From: Thermoplasmatota archaeon
GTDB taxonomy: Archaea; Thermoplasmatota; Penumbrarchaeia; Penumbrarchaeales; Penumbrarchaeaceae
Direction: 5' to 3'
NCBI GenBank assembly: GCA_025457865.1
Contig: JALOTP010000002.1
Coordinates: forward strand, 61,213-125,212
DNA: 64,000 nt
The position numbers and the translations under genes were made by a program. Under the pieces are notes generated by a model that saw only the letters and a list, made by a program, of their open reading frames with translations, was not told the DNA's origin and ran no database searches. Below are positions 51,220 to 61,065 of this stretch, one piece after another (position 1 is the stretch's first letter; every line of letters begins with the position of its first letter).

Positions 51220-53130
51220 ATGGTCTATTCAGATGATGAAGATGACAGGGAACAGAGATTGAACGACCTCAGGGTGAAGTATCCGGCCAAGTTCGCATCC
51301 GAAGAAGAGGTTTTTGGACGGATAAAAAGAGGGGATAAGGTTTTCATTGGAACTGGGTGCGGACAACCTCAGTACCTTATCCGAGCGCTCATGGATTACA
51401 TAGAGAAGCACCCGAAGGCCTTCTTCGATACAGAGGTCTTTCAGGTATGGACCTTGGGCATAGCCCCTTATACAGATGAGCGGTTCAAGTCGAACTTCAG
51501 GCATAATTCCTTTTTCATAGGCAACAATACTAGGGAAGCGATCAACTCTGGGCTCGCTGACTACACGCCAATCTTCCTATCGGAGATCCCTGACCTCATC
51601 TCACGCGGCCATGAGCATATGGATGTGGCACTGATCCAGACATCTAGGCCAGACCCTCATGGATATCTTTCCTTGGGCATAAGCGTGGACATAGTGAAGG
51701 CAGCGGTCGAGAACGCTGATCTTGTCATTGCACAGGTGAACAAGTTCATGCCAAGGACCCATGGTCATACGTTCATTCACGTTGACAACGTCGATTATAT
51801 AATCCCGTACTATGAACCGCTCCTCCGATATGAACCCACTTTGCCCGACAACATCGCCAATTCCATAGGGAATTATGTTTCGAGGATAGTCGAGGATGGT
51901 GATACCATTCAGGTCGGCTATGGCAGCATACCGAATGCCATACTATCGAATCTCTCCGGTAAGAAGAACCTTGGCGTCCACACAGAGCTGCTCACTGATG
52001 GTGTGATCGATCTTATGAAGAAAGGGGTCATCAATAATTCTAAGAAGACCCTTCATAGAGGAAAGACCATAGCATCCTTCTGCATGGGAACGGCCCCAAC
52101 CTACGAATATATCGATGACAATCCATCCGTCGAGTTCAGACCGATAGATTATACGAACAACCCCATGATAATCGCACAGAACAGGAAGATGACCGCGATA
52201 AACAGCGTCCTCCAGATCGACCTGACCGGTCAGGCATCTGCGGAATCCATAGGGACAAGATTCTACAGCGGGATAGGGGGACAGGCCGATTTCATGCGAG
52301 GTGCGGTTTTCTCACCCGGAGGCAAGACCATCCTGGTCCTCAAATCGGCTGCCCAGAACGAGAAGGTCTCCAGGATAGTACCCTACCTGCCTACAGGATC
52401 GGGTGTTACCCTGAACAGGGGTGATATCCATTATGTCGTCACCGAGTACGGGATAGCCCACATCCATGGGAAGAACATCCGAGAAAGGGCTATGGACCTC
52501 ATAGCCATATCACATCCCAAATTCAGGAAAGAGCTGATCGAGGAGGCAAAGAAGCTAGGTCTCATCTTCAAGGACCAGGCATTCATACCAGGAAAGAGGG
52601 GTGAGTATCCAGAGCACATGGAAACCTACAGGACCACACCTGATGGGACGACCATCCTCCTCAGACCGGTCAAGATTTCGGATGAGCCCCTTTTAAAGGA
52701 TTTCTTCTATTCCCTTTCCGATAAATCGATCTACAGGCGTTTCATATCACAGAGGAAGGACATGCCCCATGAACGGCTCCAAGAATTCGTGATAATCGAC
52801 TACACGAAAGAGAAGGTCATCCTAGCTGTTACCAATGACGGTGAGGGTGAGGTGGTCCTTGGGGTCTCCCAGTACGGGATAGACGAGTTCACCCATACGG
52901 CAGAAGTCGCCTTCGTAGTGAGGGACGACCACCAGGCCAAGGGGATAGGTATGGAAATGCTGAAATACCTAACCACATTAGCCAAGAAAGAAGGTCTCCT
53001 GGGTTTCACTGCCGAAGTCCTCATGGAGAACCAGCCAATGCTCCACCTCTTCGAACGGATGGGTTTCGATATCCAGAAAAGGCGTGGTGAGGGCGTTTAC
53101 GAGCTCAAGATGGCCTTCAGAGGGATTTGA
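51220..53130 (+). CDS. Acetyl-CoA hydrolase/CoA-transferase fused to a GNAT acetyltransferase domain
   Basis: 636 residues. The first ~440 are an acetyl-CoA hydrolase/4-hydroxybutyrate CoA-transferase: 'VFIGTGCGQPQYLIRAL', 'PDPHGYLSLG', 'GYGSIPNAIL', 'ASAESIGTRFYSGIGGQADF' with the catalytic Glu at about 342, and 'VTEYGIAHIHGKNIRERA'. Residues ~470-630 form a GNAT domain ('TILLRPVKISDEPLLKDFF', acetyl-CoA loop 'DDHQAKGIGMEML', 'LFERMGF'). It moves CoA between acetate and other acids or hydrolyses acetyl-CoA; the GNAT half may acetylate a protein. The stop overlaps the next start (TGATG). Such fusions are known in bacteria. Confidence 0.9.
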   Translation: MVYSDDEDDREQRLNDLRVKYPAKFASEEEVFGRIKRGDKVFIGTGCGQPQYLIRALMDYIEKHPKAFFDTEVFQVWTLGIAPYTDERFKSNFRHNSFFIGNNTREAINSGLADYTPIFLSEIPDLISRGHEHMDVALIQTSRPDPHGYLSLGISVDIVKAAVENADLVIAQVNKFMPRTHGHTFIHVDNVDYIIPYYEPLLRYEPTLPDNIANSIGNYVSRIVEDGDTIQVGYGSIPNAILSNLSGKKNLGVHTELLTDGVIDLMKKGVINNSKKTLHRGKTIASFCMGTAPTYEYIDDNPSVEFRPIDYTNNPMIIAQNRKMTAINSVLQIDLTGQASAESIGTRFYSGIGGQADFMRGAVFSPGGKTILVLKSAAQNEKVSRIVPYLPTGSGVTLNRGDIHYVVTEYGIAHIHGKNIRERAMDLIAISHPKFRKELIEEAKKLGLIFKDQAFIPGKRGEYPEHMETYRTTPDGTTILLRPVKISDEPLLKDFFYSLSDKSIYRRFISQRKDMPHERLQEFVIIDYTKEKVILAVTNDGEGEVVLGVSQYGIDEFTHTAEVAFVVRDDHQAKGIGMEMLKYLTTLAKKEGLLGFTAEVLMENQPMLHLFERMGFDIQKRRGEGVYELKMAFRGI

Positions 53131-55256
53131 TGGAGACTCAGGGACCAGATATCAGGACGTTGTTCGAACCCGCGACCATCATGGTGGTAGGGGTATCGAC
53201 GGACCCTACGAAGGTAGGTTACAAGGTCTTCGATAATATCCTGTCCGGCGGCTACAAGGGAAAGCTTTTCATGGTCAACTCCAAAGGGACCGATGTCTTA
53301 GGACACAAAGCACACAAGAGCATCCTGGAGGTCCCTGGACCGGTCGATATGGCCATTATTTGCATTCCGGCCAAGTTCGTCCTGGATGCCGTCAAGGATT
53401 GCGCAAGCATAGGCACCAAGATGCTGGTCGTTATCACTTCAGGTTTCTCAGAGGCAGGTAAAACGGAGGAGGAGCGGACCATTGTCAAGTTCGCACGGGA
53501 GAACGGTATGAGGGTGCTTGGACCAAACATCTTCGGTCTCTATTCGGCAAATTCCTCCATGAATGCCACATTCGGGTCCAAATCGATCCTCCCTGGAAAC
53601 GTCGGGATACTCACCCAGAGCGGTGCTCTCGGGATAGCAATGATCGGAAGGACGGCCATTGACAGGATAGGTCTTTCCACGATGGTCTCCCTCGGAAATA
53701 AATCGGACCTTGACGAATCTGACCTTATCGAATACCTCCTCGACGACCCGAGCACTAAGGTTATTATGCTCTATATCGAAGGTGTCCAGAACGGGGAGAG
53801 GCTCGTTGAGGTCCTGAACAGGGCGACAAGGACGAAACCTGTCATCGTGATAAAGTCGGGAAGGTCTAAGAGAGGGGCCATGGCCGCAGCTTCCCATACG
53901 GGCTCTCTTGCAGGGTCCGATGCCGTGTTCGAGAAGGTGATGAGGCAGTGCGGGGTCATGAGGGCCGAGACCATAGATGAGGCCTTCAACTGGTGCAAGT
54001 TCCTCAGCGCATGTCCGTTACCCAAGGGCGAGAACGTGGTCATCGTCACCAACGGAGGGGGCATAGGGGTAATGGCCACCGATGCCTGTGAGAAGTACGA
54101 TGTGAACCTACTTGAGGACCCCGCCCTGATGCACGAGGTCTTCCGCCAGGCAGTGCCTGACTACGGCTCCATCAAGAACCCGATAGATATCACTGGGGGC
54201 GCAAGGACCCAGGACTATGATACTGCCTTCAGTGCCGGTCTGAAGACGGATAGGATAGATGCGGTAATAGCCCTTTATTGCGAGACCGCAATGTTCGATG
54301 TGGACAATCTGGAAAGGATGGTCGAGGAGAACTTCAGGCTCTATACGAAGAAAGGCATCCCCATCACCTTTTCGCTCCTGGGCGGGGAAAAGGTGGAGAA
54401 GGTGCTCAATGGTCTAAGGGAAAAGGGAGTTCCTGCCTTTGCCGATGTCTATGAATGCGTCCAGAGCCTTGGTGCTCTGTACAAGCATTATCGGCGGATG
54501 AACGCCCCGGTGGAACGTACCGATACCTACAAATTCGACCTGCCAAGCGTTGAAGGTCTCGTTAGCAGGGTCAGGGCTGACGGCAGGACGTTCCTTCTGG
54601 CAAATGAGGCTCAGGAACTGATGGCATTATTGGACATCCCTATGCCTAGGAACTCCGTTGCTAGGAACCTTGAGGAAGCAATAAAGGCGGCAGAGGTCAT
54701 AGGCTATCCCGTCGTCATGAAGGTCGTATCCAAGGACATCATCCATAAGAGCGATGCTGGGGGCGTGGCACTTGACCTCGAGAACAGGGATGAGGTCGTC
54801 GATGCATATCAGGCGATAATCAGAAGCTGCCGTAGGTACAATCCCGATGCTCTCATCGAGGGAGTGGAGGTCTGCGAACAGATATCCCTGAAGAACGAGA
54901 CCATCGTGGGAGCAAGGCTGGACGCGAACTTCGGTCCTGTCATCATGTTCGGGATGGGCGGGATATATGTTGAGGTCCTCAAGGACGTTTCTTTCAGGGC
55001 CTTGCCGGTCAACCGGAAGGAGATACTAAGGCTCATAAAGGAGACCAAGGCCTACACCCTCCTTCTAGGGGTCAGAGGGGATAGTCAAAAGGACATTGAA
55101 AAGGTAATAGATACGGTCATAAAGGTAGGCTCCCTTATAATGGATTGCAGGTCGATGAGCGACATAGAGATCAATCCACTGGTTGCGTTCGACCAGGGTA
55201 AGGGGGTCAAGGCCATAGACGTCAGGGTACTTCTTAACAAGGACAGGGGGTTGTGA
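53130..55256 (+). CDS. ADP-forming acetyl-CoA synthetase (acetate-CoA ligase), alpha-beta fusion
   Basis: Turns acetyl-CoA, ADP and phosphate into acetate, CoA and ATP, the main ATP-yielding step of many fermenting archaea. Start 53130 overlaps the previous stop. 708 residues. The alpha part has a CoA-binding domain ('IMVVGVSTDPTKVGYKVFDN') and the phospho-His in 'AAASHTGSLAG' (~257). The beta part is an ATP-grasp ('GYPVVMKVVSKDIIHKSDAG', 'GFGMGGIYVEVLKDVSF'-like). Unlike Pat-type fusions it carries no GNAT; instead the GNAT domain sits on the gene just upstream. Substrate may also be other short acids. The next gene starts 4 nt later. Confidence 0.94.
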   Translation: METQGPDIRTLFEPATIMVVGVSTDPTKVGYKVFDNILSGGYKGKLFMVNSKGTDVLGHKAHKSILEVPGPVDMAIICIPAKFVLDAVKDCASIGTKMLVVITSGFSEAGKTEEERTIVKFARENGMRVLGPNIFGLYSANSSMNATFGSKSILPGNVGILTQSGALGIAMIGRTAIDRIGLSTMVSLGNKSDLDESDLIEYLLDDPSTKVIMLYIEGVQNGERLVEVLNRATRTKPVIVIKSGRSKRGAMAAASHTGSLAGSDAVFEKVMRQCGVMRAETIDEAFNWCKFLSACPLPKGENVVIVTNGGGIGVMATDACEKYDVNLLEDPALMHEVFRQAVPDYGSIKNPIDITGGARTQDYDTAFSAGLKTDRIDAVIALYCETAMFDVDNLERMVEENFRLYTKKGIPITFSLLGGEKVEKVLNGLREKGVPAFADVYECVQSLGALYKHYRRMNAPVERTDTYKFDLPSVEGLVSRVRADGRTFLLANEAQELMALLDIPMPRNSVARNLEEAIKAAEVIGYPVVMKVVSKDIIHKSDAGGVALDLENRDEVVDAYQAIIRSCRRYNPDALIEGVEVCEQISLKNETIVGARLDANFGPVIMFGMGGIYVEVLKDVSFRALPVNRKEILRLIKETKAYTLLLGVRGDSQKDIEKVIDTVIKVGSLIMDCRSMSDIEINPLVAFDQGKGVKAIDVRVLLNKDRGL

Positions 55257-55259
55257 GAC

Positions 55260-56297
55260 ATGCAAAGGATCGTTGTGGCCTCCATGAGGCAGGGTGCTGG
55301 AAAGACATCTTTCATCATAGGTCTGGCCAAAGCGCTGAAGAAGGATTTCGGTTACATGAAACCGTTCGGTGAGAGGATAGTCTACAGAAAGAAGAGGCTC
55401 CTAGATTACGATTCATCTCTCATCAAGGGGATATTCTCCCTGCCTGAGATGCCCGAGGATATGTCCATAGGCTTCGATCATTCGAAGCTCCGGTACATAT
55501 ATGACAGTACGACCATAGTTACCAAGCTTAACGAGATGGCACAGACACTATCCAAAGATAAGGATATCTTGATAGTCGAGGCCGGAAAGGACATAACCTA
55601 TGGAGCGTCCGTTAATCTTGACTGTTTCTCCCTGGCAAAGGCCTTGAATGCAAAGTTATTGCTCGTCGTCTCGGGTGATGATGATTCCATCTTGGATGAT
55701 ATAACATACCTCAAGAAGCATATGATAGCGTCAGATGCCAGATTGCTCGGTGTCATAATAAACAAGGTCAAGGACGTAGAGGATTTCAAAGAGAACAGCC
55801 TTGACAAGGTAAAGGCGTTGGGCGTTGATGTACTCGGCATAGTCCCCTTCGAGAAGGAGCTCACCTATCTATCGGTAGAGCAAATATCGGATGTGCTATT
55901 CGCCAAGGTCCTTGCAGGGGAGAGGAACATAGGCAATCAGGTAAGGGAGATATTCATAGGTGCCATGTCGGGCGATACCGTCATAAAGAACCCGTTGTTC
56001 TCAAGGGAGAGGAAGCTTATAATCACCAGCGGGGACAGGAACGACCTTTGCCTTGCGGCCCTCGAGAGCGATACATCTGCCATCATCCTCACGAACAACA
56101 TCATCCCGCCATCTAACATAATCACCCTGGCCGAAAGCAAGGGGATACCACTGCTCTTGGTTTCCAATGATACCTTCTCCGCCGCCAAACAGGTGGATGA
56201 CATGGAGCATCTGGTAGGCAAGGGCGATTCGGGCAAGATATCCCTTCTCGAGAGACAGGTGGGAGCGAACGTCGATCTTGAGAGGATAGTCTCCTGA
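55260..56297 (+). CDS. P-loop/DRTGG protein related to the N-terminus of phosphotransacetylase
   Basis: 345 residues. An N-terminal BioD/CobB-like NTPase with P-loop 'SMRQGAGKTSF' and 'LLVVSGDDDSILDDI', then a DRTGG-like domain ('RKLIITSGDRNDLCLAALES', 'AIILTNNIIPPSNII'). This is the layout of the regulatory half of long phosphotransacetylases without the catalytic half. The start is 4 nt after the synthetase stop, so it is in the same operon. A regulator of acetyl-CoA or acetate flow through nucleotide sensing is plausible. No catalytic transacetylase gene is in the window. Confidence 0.85.
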   Translation: MQRIVVASMRQGAGKTSFIIGLAKALKKDFGYMKPFGERIVYRKKRLLDYDSSLIKGIFSLPEMPEDMSIGFDHSKLRYIYDSTTIVTKLNEMAQTLSKDKDILIVEAGKDITYGASVNLDCFSLAKALNAKLLLVVSGDDDSILDDITYLKKHMIASDARLLGVIINKVKDVEDFKENSLDKVKALGVDVLGIVPFEKELTYLSVEQISDVLFAKVLAGERNIGNQVREIFIGAMSGDTVIKNPLFSRERKLIITSGDRNDLCLAALESDTSAIILTNNIIPPSNIITLAESKGIPLLLVSNDTFSAAKQVDDMEHLVGKGDSGKISLLERQVGANVDLERIVS

Positions 56298-56363
56298 TCG
56301 AAAGATGGTCCGATCATGACAAGATATGATTTATCTTCTTGTCCTCCATTCAGAAGGTAGGGA

Positions 56364-57110
56364 ATGGCCATGAGACACACTATTTCCGGTAACAACCTTC
56401 AGATCGTCAAGCTGGAGCTCGATCCCAACGAGATCGTCTATGCAGAAGCGGGGTGCCTTGTGTTCATGGGCGGGGATGTCGAGATGAGAGCTAAGGCGAG
56501 AGGGGGCCTGCTCAAGAGCCTTGGCAGGAAACTATTGACGGGTGAGACCTTCTTCCTTACTGAGTTCACCTCGGGGAAGGGAGGAGGTTATGCCGCGTTC
56601 GCGGGAAAGGTCCCTGGGACGATATACCCTCTTGTCGTCGATACCGGAAAGGAGTGGGTAGCCCAGAAGGATGCATTTCTCGTAGGGAATGACAGTGTTG
56701 AGATGGAGATAGCACTGCAGAAGCGGCTTGGGGCCATATTCTTCGGAGGGGAGGGGCTCATTTTAGAGAGGTTCAAGGGCAAGGGAACGGTCTTCATCCA
56801 CGCTGCAGGGGATTTCGTGGAGATAGACCTGAGACCCGATGAGATCATCAAGGTGGACACAGGATCGGCCGTAGCCTGGGAGGGAACTGTCAAGTACGAT
56901 ATCTCCAGGATTAAAGGCATAGGGTCCATCCTGTTCGGCGGTGAGGGCCTCTTCATGACGGAGCTGACCGGGCCCGGAAAAGTGATAATCCAATCGATGA
57001 ACATAAGGGAGCTCGCTCTTGCGCTCTCCCCGTTCATGGCCTCCAGAGGTCAAACATCAGGGAGTTCGGGTGGATTCATCGGGAATATTGTGGGGAACTC
57101 GACCAATTGA
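56364..57110 (+). CDS. AIM24/TIGR00266 family protein
   Basis: 248 residues built of repeating beta-units: 'EIVYAEAGCLVFMGGDVEM', 'LGAIFFGGEGLILERFKGKG' and 'GIGSILFGGEGLFMTELTGP'. This trimeric beta-barrel-like family (AIM24 in yeast mitochondria) has no settled function. The Gly-rich C-terminus ('GQTSGSSGGFIGNIVG') is usual. It lies 67 nt behind the DRTGG gene on the same strand; a TATA-like 'gatatgatttatcttc' at about 56324-56339 suggests its own promoter. Confidence 0.9.
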   Translation: MAMRHTISGNNLQIVKLELDPNEIVYAEAGCLVFMGGDVEMRAKARGGLLKSLGRKLLTGETFFLTEFTSGKGGGYAAFAGKVPGTIYPLVVDTGKEWVAQKDAFLVGNDSVEMEIALQKRLGAIFFGGEGLILERFKGKGTVFIHAAGDFVEIDLRPDEIIKVDTGSAVAWEGTVKYDISRIKGIGSILFGGEGLFMTELTGPGKVIIQSMNIRELALALSPFMASRGQTSGSSGGFIGNIVGNSTN

Positions 57111-57118
57111 TATCTGGT

Positions 57119-57394
57119 TCATCCACGGACCAGAAAACCTGAGGGCATCCCCTTTGCCCCTTCCCAACTTATATCGACGCTAGTTACCACTGAATAGGGT
57201 TGCTCAGTCCTGTTCCATGCAATATGGTGCTCTATGACAACCCTATCTCCCTCTACAACGCTTTCGACCGATCCATCAGGAAGGTTCCTGACCCACCCTT
57301 TGAGACCCATCTGGATCGCATTCTTCCTGCAGTTGGCCCGGAAAGACACACCCTGGACCTTACCTTCGTAAATAATATGCGCTCTGGCCTCCAT
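57119..57394 (-). CDS. acyP: Acylphosphatase
   Basis: 91 residues. Hydrolyses acyl phosphates. The active site is 'GKVQGVSFRANCRKNA' (catalytic Arg) with 'GWVRNLPDGSVE' (catalytic Asn). Length is standard. Its place between acetyl-CoA genes and nifJ may be chance. Divergent from nifJ, with a 136-nt gap; tail-to-tail with the AIM24-like gene. Confidence 0.94.
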   Translation of the reverse strand: MEARAHIIYEGKVQGVSFRANCRKNAIQMGLKGWVRNLPDGSVESVVEGDRVVIEHHIAWNRTEQPYSVVTSVDISWEGAKGMPSGFLVRG

Positions 57395-57436
57395 GGGGTG
57401 AAAACATCTATCCTATTAGAAAAGAACTATGGAAAC

Positions 57437-57445
57437 CTTTATACC
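57437..57445 (+). promoter_or_regulatory. TATA-like box of nifJ
   Basis: 'ctttatacc' preceded by 'ggaaac' (BRE-like) lies 86-94 nt upstream of the ATG at 57531. It also lies inside the ORF-track extension, which supports the later start. Confidence 0.45.
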
Positions 57446-57530
57446 AGACCTGTCCATAACTTGCGCGTTCCAGCATGTTCTTCGATGTGTTAGCGCTGGG
57501 ACGACCAACCTTGGACCAAGGGGTATCATT

Positions 57531-60500
57531 ATGGCCAGAAAGAAGGTTATGAGATCGATGGATGGGAACACGGCAGCTGCTCATGTAGCTTACGCATTTT
57601 CGGACGTAGCGGCGATTTACCCGATAACCCCATCATCTCCCATGGGCGAGATAGCGGATTACTGGGCAGCGCATGGAAGGAAGAACATGTTCGGCCAGGT
57701 TATGAAGATAGTCGAGATGCAGTCGGAGGGCGGGGCCGCTGGTGCGATGCACGGGTCCCTCTCAGCCGGCGCTCTTACAACGACCTTCACCGCATCACAG
57801 GGTCTCCTGTTGATGTTGCCCAACATGTACAAGATATCAGGTGAGCTTATGCCCGCCGTGATACATGTCTCCGCAAGGGCCCTTGCGGGACAGGCGCTAT
57901 CCATCTTCGGGGACCATCAGGACGTGATGGCCGCAAGGGCAACGGGGTTCGCACAGCTCTGTTCCGGTTCGGTCCAGGAGGTCATGGACCTATCTCTTGT
58001 AGCCCACCTATCAACACTTAGGTCATCCGTTCCGTTCATATCCTTCTTCGACGGGTTCAGGACATCCCATGAGATCCAGAAGGTGGACGAGATAGAATAT
58101 GAGGCAATGAGGCCTCTTGTTGATTGGGAAGCTGTTGATAAGCACAGGGCAAGGGCTCTGAACCCGGAACACCCCCATCTAAGGGGAAGCGCTCAGAACC
58201 CGGACGTATATTTCCAGATAAATGAAGCTGCGAACAGGTTCTACTCTGCGGTCCCGGACATGGTCGAGGAGGAGATGAGGAAGGTATCAAAGCTCACGGG
58301 AAGGAAGTACTCGCTCTTCGATTATTTCGGGGACAGGAAGGCGGACAGGGTCATCATAATGATGGGGTCCGGCCAAGAGGCCGCTGAGGAGGCGGTTTCC
58401 TACATGATGTCAAAAGGTGAGCGTGTAGGCCTCCTCAAAGTGAGATTGTACAGACCATTCTCAGCCAAACATTTCCTAAAGGCATTGCCAAGGAGCGCTA
58501 GGAGGATTGCTGTCCTTGACAGGACGAAGGAGAACGGTGCCTTCGGCGAACCGCTCTATCAAGACGTCTGCACTGTGATGCAGGATGCTAGGAGGAAAAG
58601 GCTCATCGTCGGCGGCAGGTACGGTATGGGTTCCAAGGACTTCACACCGACCATGGTCAAGGCGGTCTTCGATAATCTGAAGTTGAACGAGCCCAAGAAC
58701 CATTTCACTGTCGGCATAGTGGATGATGTGACATTCACCTCCCTGCCCATAACAGAGTACATCGACGCTTCACCTCCCGGTGTCGTAAGATGCAAGTTCT
58801 GGGGGATAGGCGGTGACGGAACCGTTGGGGCCAATAAAGATGCCATAAAGATTATCGGTGATAATACGGAGAAATATGCCCAGGGCTATTTCGCCTATGA
58901 TTCCAAGAAGTCTGGAGGGGTGACCATGTCCCATCTGAGGTTCGGGGACGTGCCGATCAAATCCACTTACCTCGTTGACGTGGCCGATTACATAGCATGC
59001 CATCATCCGGCCTATGTGGATTCATTAGACATCCTTGATGGTATCAAACCCGGAGGGACATTCGTCCTGAACTCGCCATGGACGGTCCAGGAGATGGAGA
59101 CACGATTGCCGGGGAAGCTCAAGCGGAAGATCGCATCAAATAAGCTCAAATTCTACAATATCGATGCTTTCAAGATCGCAGAGGAGATAGGGCTTGGCGG
59201 CAGGATCAACATGATCATGCAGACAGCATTCTTCCAGCTGGCCAATGTCCTTCCGGTCGATAAAGCTGTTGAACTTTTGAAGAACGCGATTGTGAAGACC
59301 TACGGCAAGAAGGGGGAGAAGATAGTCTCCATGAACCATAGTGCCATTGACGAGTCCATGAAGAATCTCGTCACAATAAATTATCCCTCATCATGGGCGG
59401 ACTCACCGAACGTAATGCCTACCCTCAGCGGTTCCAGACCCAAGTTCGTAAGGGAGGTCGCCGATGTGATGAACGCAATGATGGGGGATACCCTACCAGT
59501 ATCCTCATTTACTCCTGGTGGTTTCCTCCCTCCATCGACGACCAGGTATGAGAAGAGGCGGATAGCCACCCAGGTTCCCCTTTGGGTTCCGGAGAACTGC
59601 ATTCAGTGCAATCAGTGCTCCTTCGTCTGCCCTCATGCAGTCATCAGACCATTCCTCCTCACCAAGGAAGAAACGGCAAAGGCAGGACCCGATTGTAAGG
59701 TACTGAAACCTAATATGAAGCAGCTGGAACAGTTCGATCTCAGGATACAGATATCCGTCGAGGACTGCACCGGTTGCGGGAACTGCGCCGATGTCTGCCC
59801 CTCACCGAAGGGTAAGGCCCTCCTCATGAAACCAATAGATACACAGTTGCCAGTCCAGAAACCGCTCTGGGACTATATATCAACCTTACCGGTCAGGAAC
59901 GGCGGGCTCGACAAGTACAATCTTATAGGTTCGCAGTTCAAGCAGCCCCTCTTCGAGTTCTCTGGTGCCTGCGCAGGGTGTGGTGAGACACCCTATGTGA
60001 AATTGATAACCCAGCTGTTCGGTGACCGTATGATAGTGGCCAACGCGACCGGTTGTTCATCCATTTACGGAGGGTCCGCACCAGCAGTGCCCTGGACGAC
60101 CAACGAACTGGGTCACGGTCCAGCCTGGGCCAATTCATTGTTCGAGGACAATGCAGAATATGGGTTCGGAATGAACCTCGGAATAGGCCAGCGGAGGGAA
60201 AGGCTCAAGGATACGGTCCAAGAGGTCTTGAAGGGTGAACTGGATGCGGAGCTTAGGGCACTCCTGAACGAATGGTTGACGGTCTTCTCTCTGGGTGACA
60301 GGTCAAAGGAGGTCTCCATCAAGGTGCAGGAAATTCTATCCAAACTTGATAGGACCGGCCCCCTTGAGGAGGTCTGGAAGGCAAAGGACCTACTTGCCAA
60401 ACCGTCCATATGGATCTTCGGCGGTGACGGTTGGGCCTACGATATAGACTATGGAGGATTGGACCATGTCATGGCCATGGGACATGATGTGAACATCCTT

Positions 60501-61058
60501 GTCCTTGATACCGAGGTCTATTCCAACACCGGTGGTCAATCCTCAAAGGCCACACCCATGGGCGCCGTTGCCAAATTCGCCGAATCCGGCAAGAAGACGG
60601 AGAAGAAGGACCTAGGAATGATGGCCATGACCTATGGGAACGTCTATGTCGCCTCGGTCGCTATGGGGGCGGATAAGAACCAGTACCTCAAGGCGGTCAA
60701 GGAAGCAGAGAGCTATCCGGGGACATCCCTGATAATAGCCTATTCCCCCTGCATCAACCAAGGCCTGAAATCAGGTATGGGGCATTCACAGGAAGAAGCA
60801 AAAAAGGCCGTTGAGGCCGGGTATTGGTTCCTTTACAGGTACGATCCGAGGTTGAAGGAGCAGGGGAAGAACCCCTTCCAGTTCGATTCGAAGGAGCCAA
60901 AATGGAACCTAAAGGAGTTCCTCATGGGTGAGGTCAGGTATCACTCCCTATCGATGTCATTCCCGGATGAGGCCGAGAGACTGCATACCATGCTCGAGTC
61001 AACACAGAGAACCAGATACACGAAGTTCAGGCAGATGGCCTCTTCTCTTTCGCAATGA
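57531..61058 (+). CDS. nifJ: Pyruvate:ferredoxin (flavodoxin) oxidoreductase, single chain
   Basis: Oxidises pyruvate to acetyl-CoA and CO2 and reduces ferredoxin. Start 57531 ('aaggggt' upstream, 'MARKKVMRSMDGNTAAAHVA') gives 1175 residues, the normal NifJ length. Domains in order: pyrimidine-binding ('IYPITPSSPMGEIADYW', 'GGAAGAMHGSLSAGA'), middle transketolase-like, gamma domain ('FWGIGGDGTVGANKDAIKII'), two 4Fe-4S motifs ('CIQCNQCSFVCP', 'CTGCGNCADVCP') and the TPP-binding end ('GDGWAYDIDYGGLDHV', 'DTEVYSNTGGQSSKATP'). Further cysteine 'CAGCGETPY' matches the proximal cluster. Single-chain forms are common in bacteria; many archaea use a four-subunit enzyme, so this copy may have a bacterial origin. 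Confidence 0.97.
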   Translation: MARKKVMRSMDGNTAAAHVAYAFSDVAAIYPITPSSPMGEIADYWAAHGRKNMFGQVMKIVEMQSEGGAAGAMHGSLSAGALTTTFTASQGLLLMLPNMYKISGELMPAVIHVSARALAGQALSIFGDHQDVMAARATGFAQLCSGSVQEVMDLSLVAHLSTLRSSVPFISFFDGFRTSHEIQKVDEIEYEAMRPLVDWEAVDKHRARALNPEHPHLRGSAQNPDVYFQINEAANRFYSAVPDMVEEEMRKVSKLTGRKYSLFDYFGDRKADRVIIMMGSGQEAAEEAVSYMMSKGERVGLLKVRLYRPFSAKHFLKALPRSARRIAVLDRTKENGAFGEPLYQDVCTVMQDARRKRLIVGGRYGMGSKDFTPTMVKAVFDNLKLNEPKNHFTVGIVDDVTFTSLPITEYIDASPPGVVRCKFWGIGGDGTVGANKDAIKIIGDNTEKYAQGYFAYDSKKSGGVTMSHLRFGDVPIKSTYLVDVADYIACHHPAYVDSLDILDGIKPGGTFVLNSPWTVQEMETRLPGKLKRKIASNKLKFYNIDAFKIAEEIGLGGRINMIMQTAFFQLANVLPVDKAVELLKNAIVKTYGKKGEKIVSMNHSAIDESMKNLVTINYPSSWADSPNVMPTLSGSRPKFVREVADVMNAMMGDTLPVSSFTPGGFLPPSTTRYEKRRIATQVPLWVPENCIQCNQCSFVCPHAVIRPFLLTKEETAKAGPDCKVLKPNMKQLEQFDLRIQISVEDCTGCGNCADVCPSPKGKALLMKPIDTQLPVQKPLWDYISTLPVRNGGLDKYNLIGSQFKQPLFEFSGACAGCGETPYVKLITQLFGDRMIVANATGCSSIYGGSAPAVPWTTNELGHGPAWANSLFEDNAEYGFGMNLGIGQRRERLKDTVQEVLKGELDAELRALLNEWLTVFSLGDRSKEVSIKVQEILSKLDRTGPLEEVWKAKDLLAKPSIWIFGGDGWAYDIDYGGLDHVMAMGHDVNILVLDTEVYSNTGGQSSKATPMGAVAKFAESGKKTEKKDLGMMAMTYGNVYVASVAMGADKNQYLKAVKEAESYPGTSLIIAYSPCINQGLKSGMGHSQEEAKKAVEAGYWFLYRYDPRLKEQGKNPFQFDSKEPKWNLKEFLMGEVRYHSLSMSFPDEAERLHTMLESTQRTRYTKFRQMASSLSQ

Positions 61059-61065
61059 TACGATC

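Noticed and set aside
53130-55256. Pat-type protein acetyltransferase
   Set aside because: The synthetase has full alpha and beta parts with the phospho-His and no GNAT domain of its own; the GNAT is on the upstream gene.
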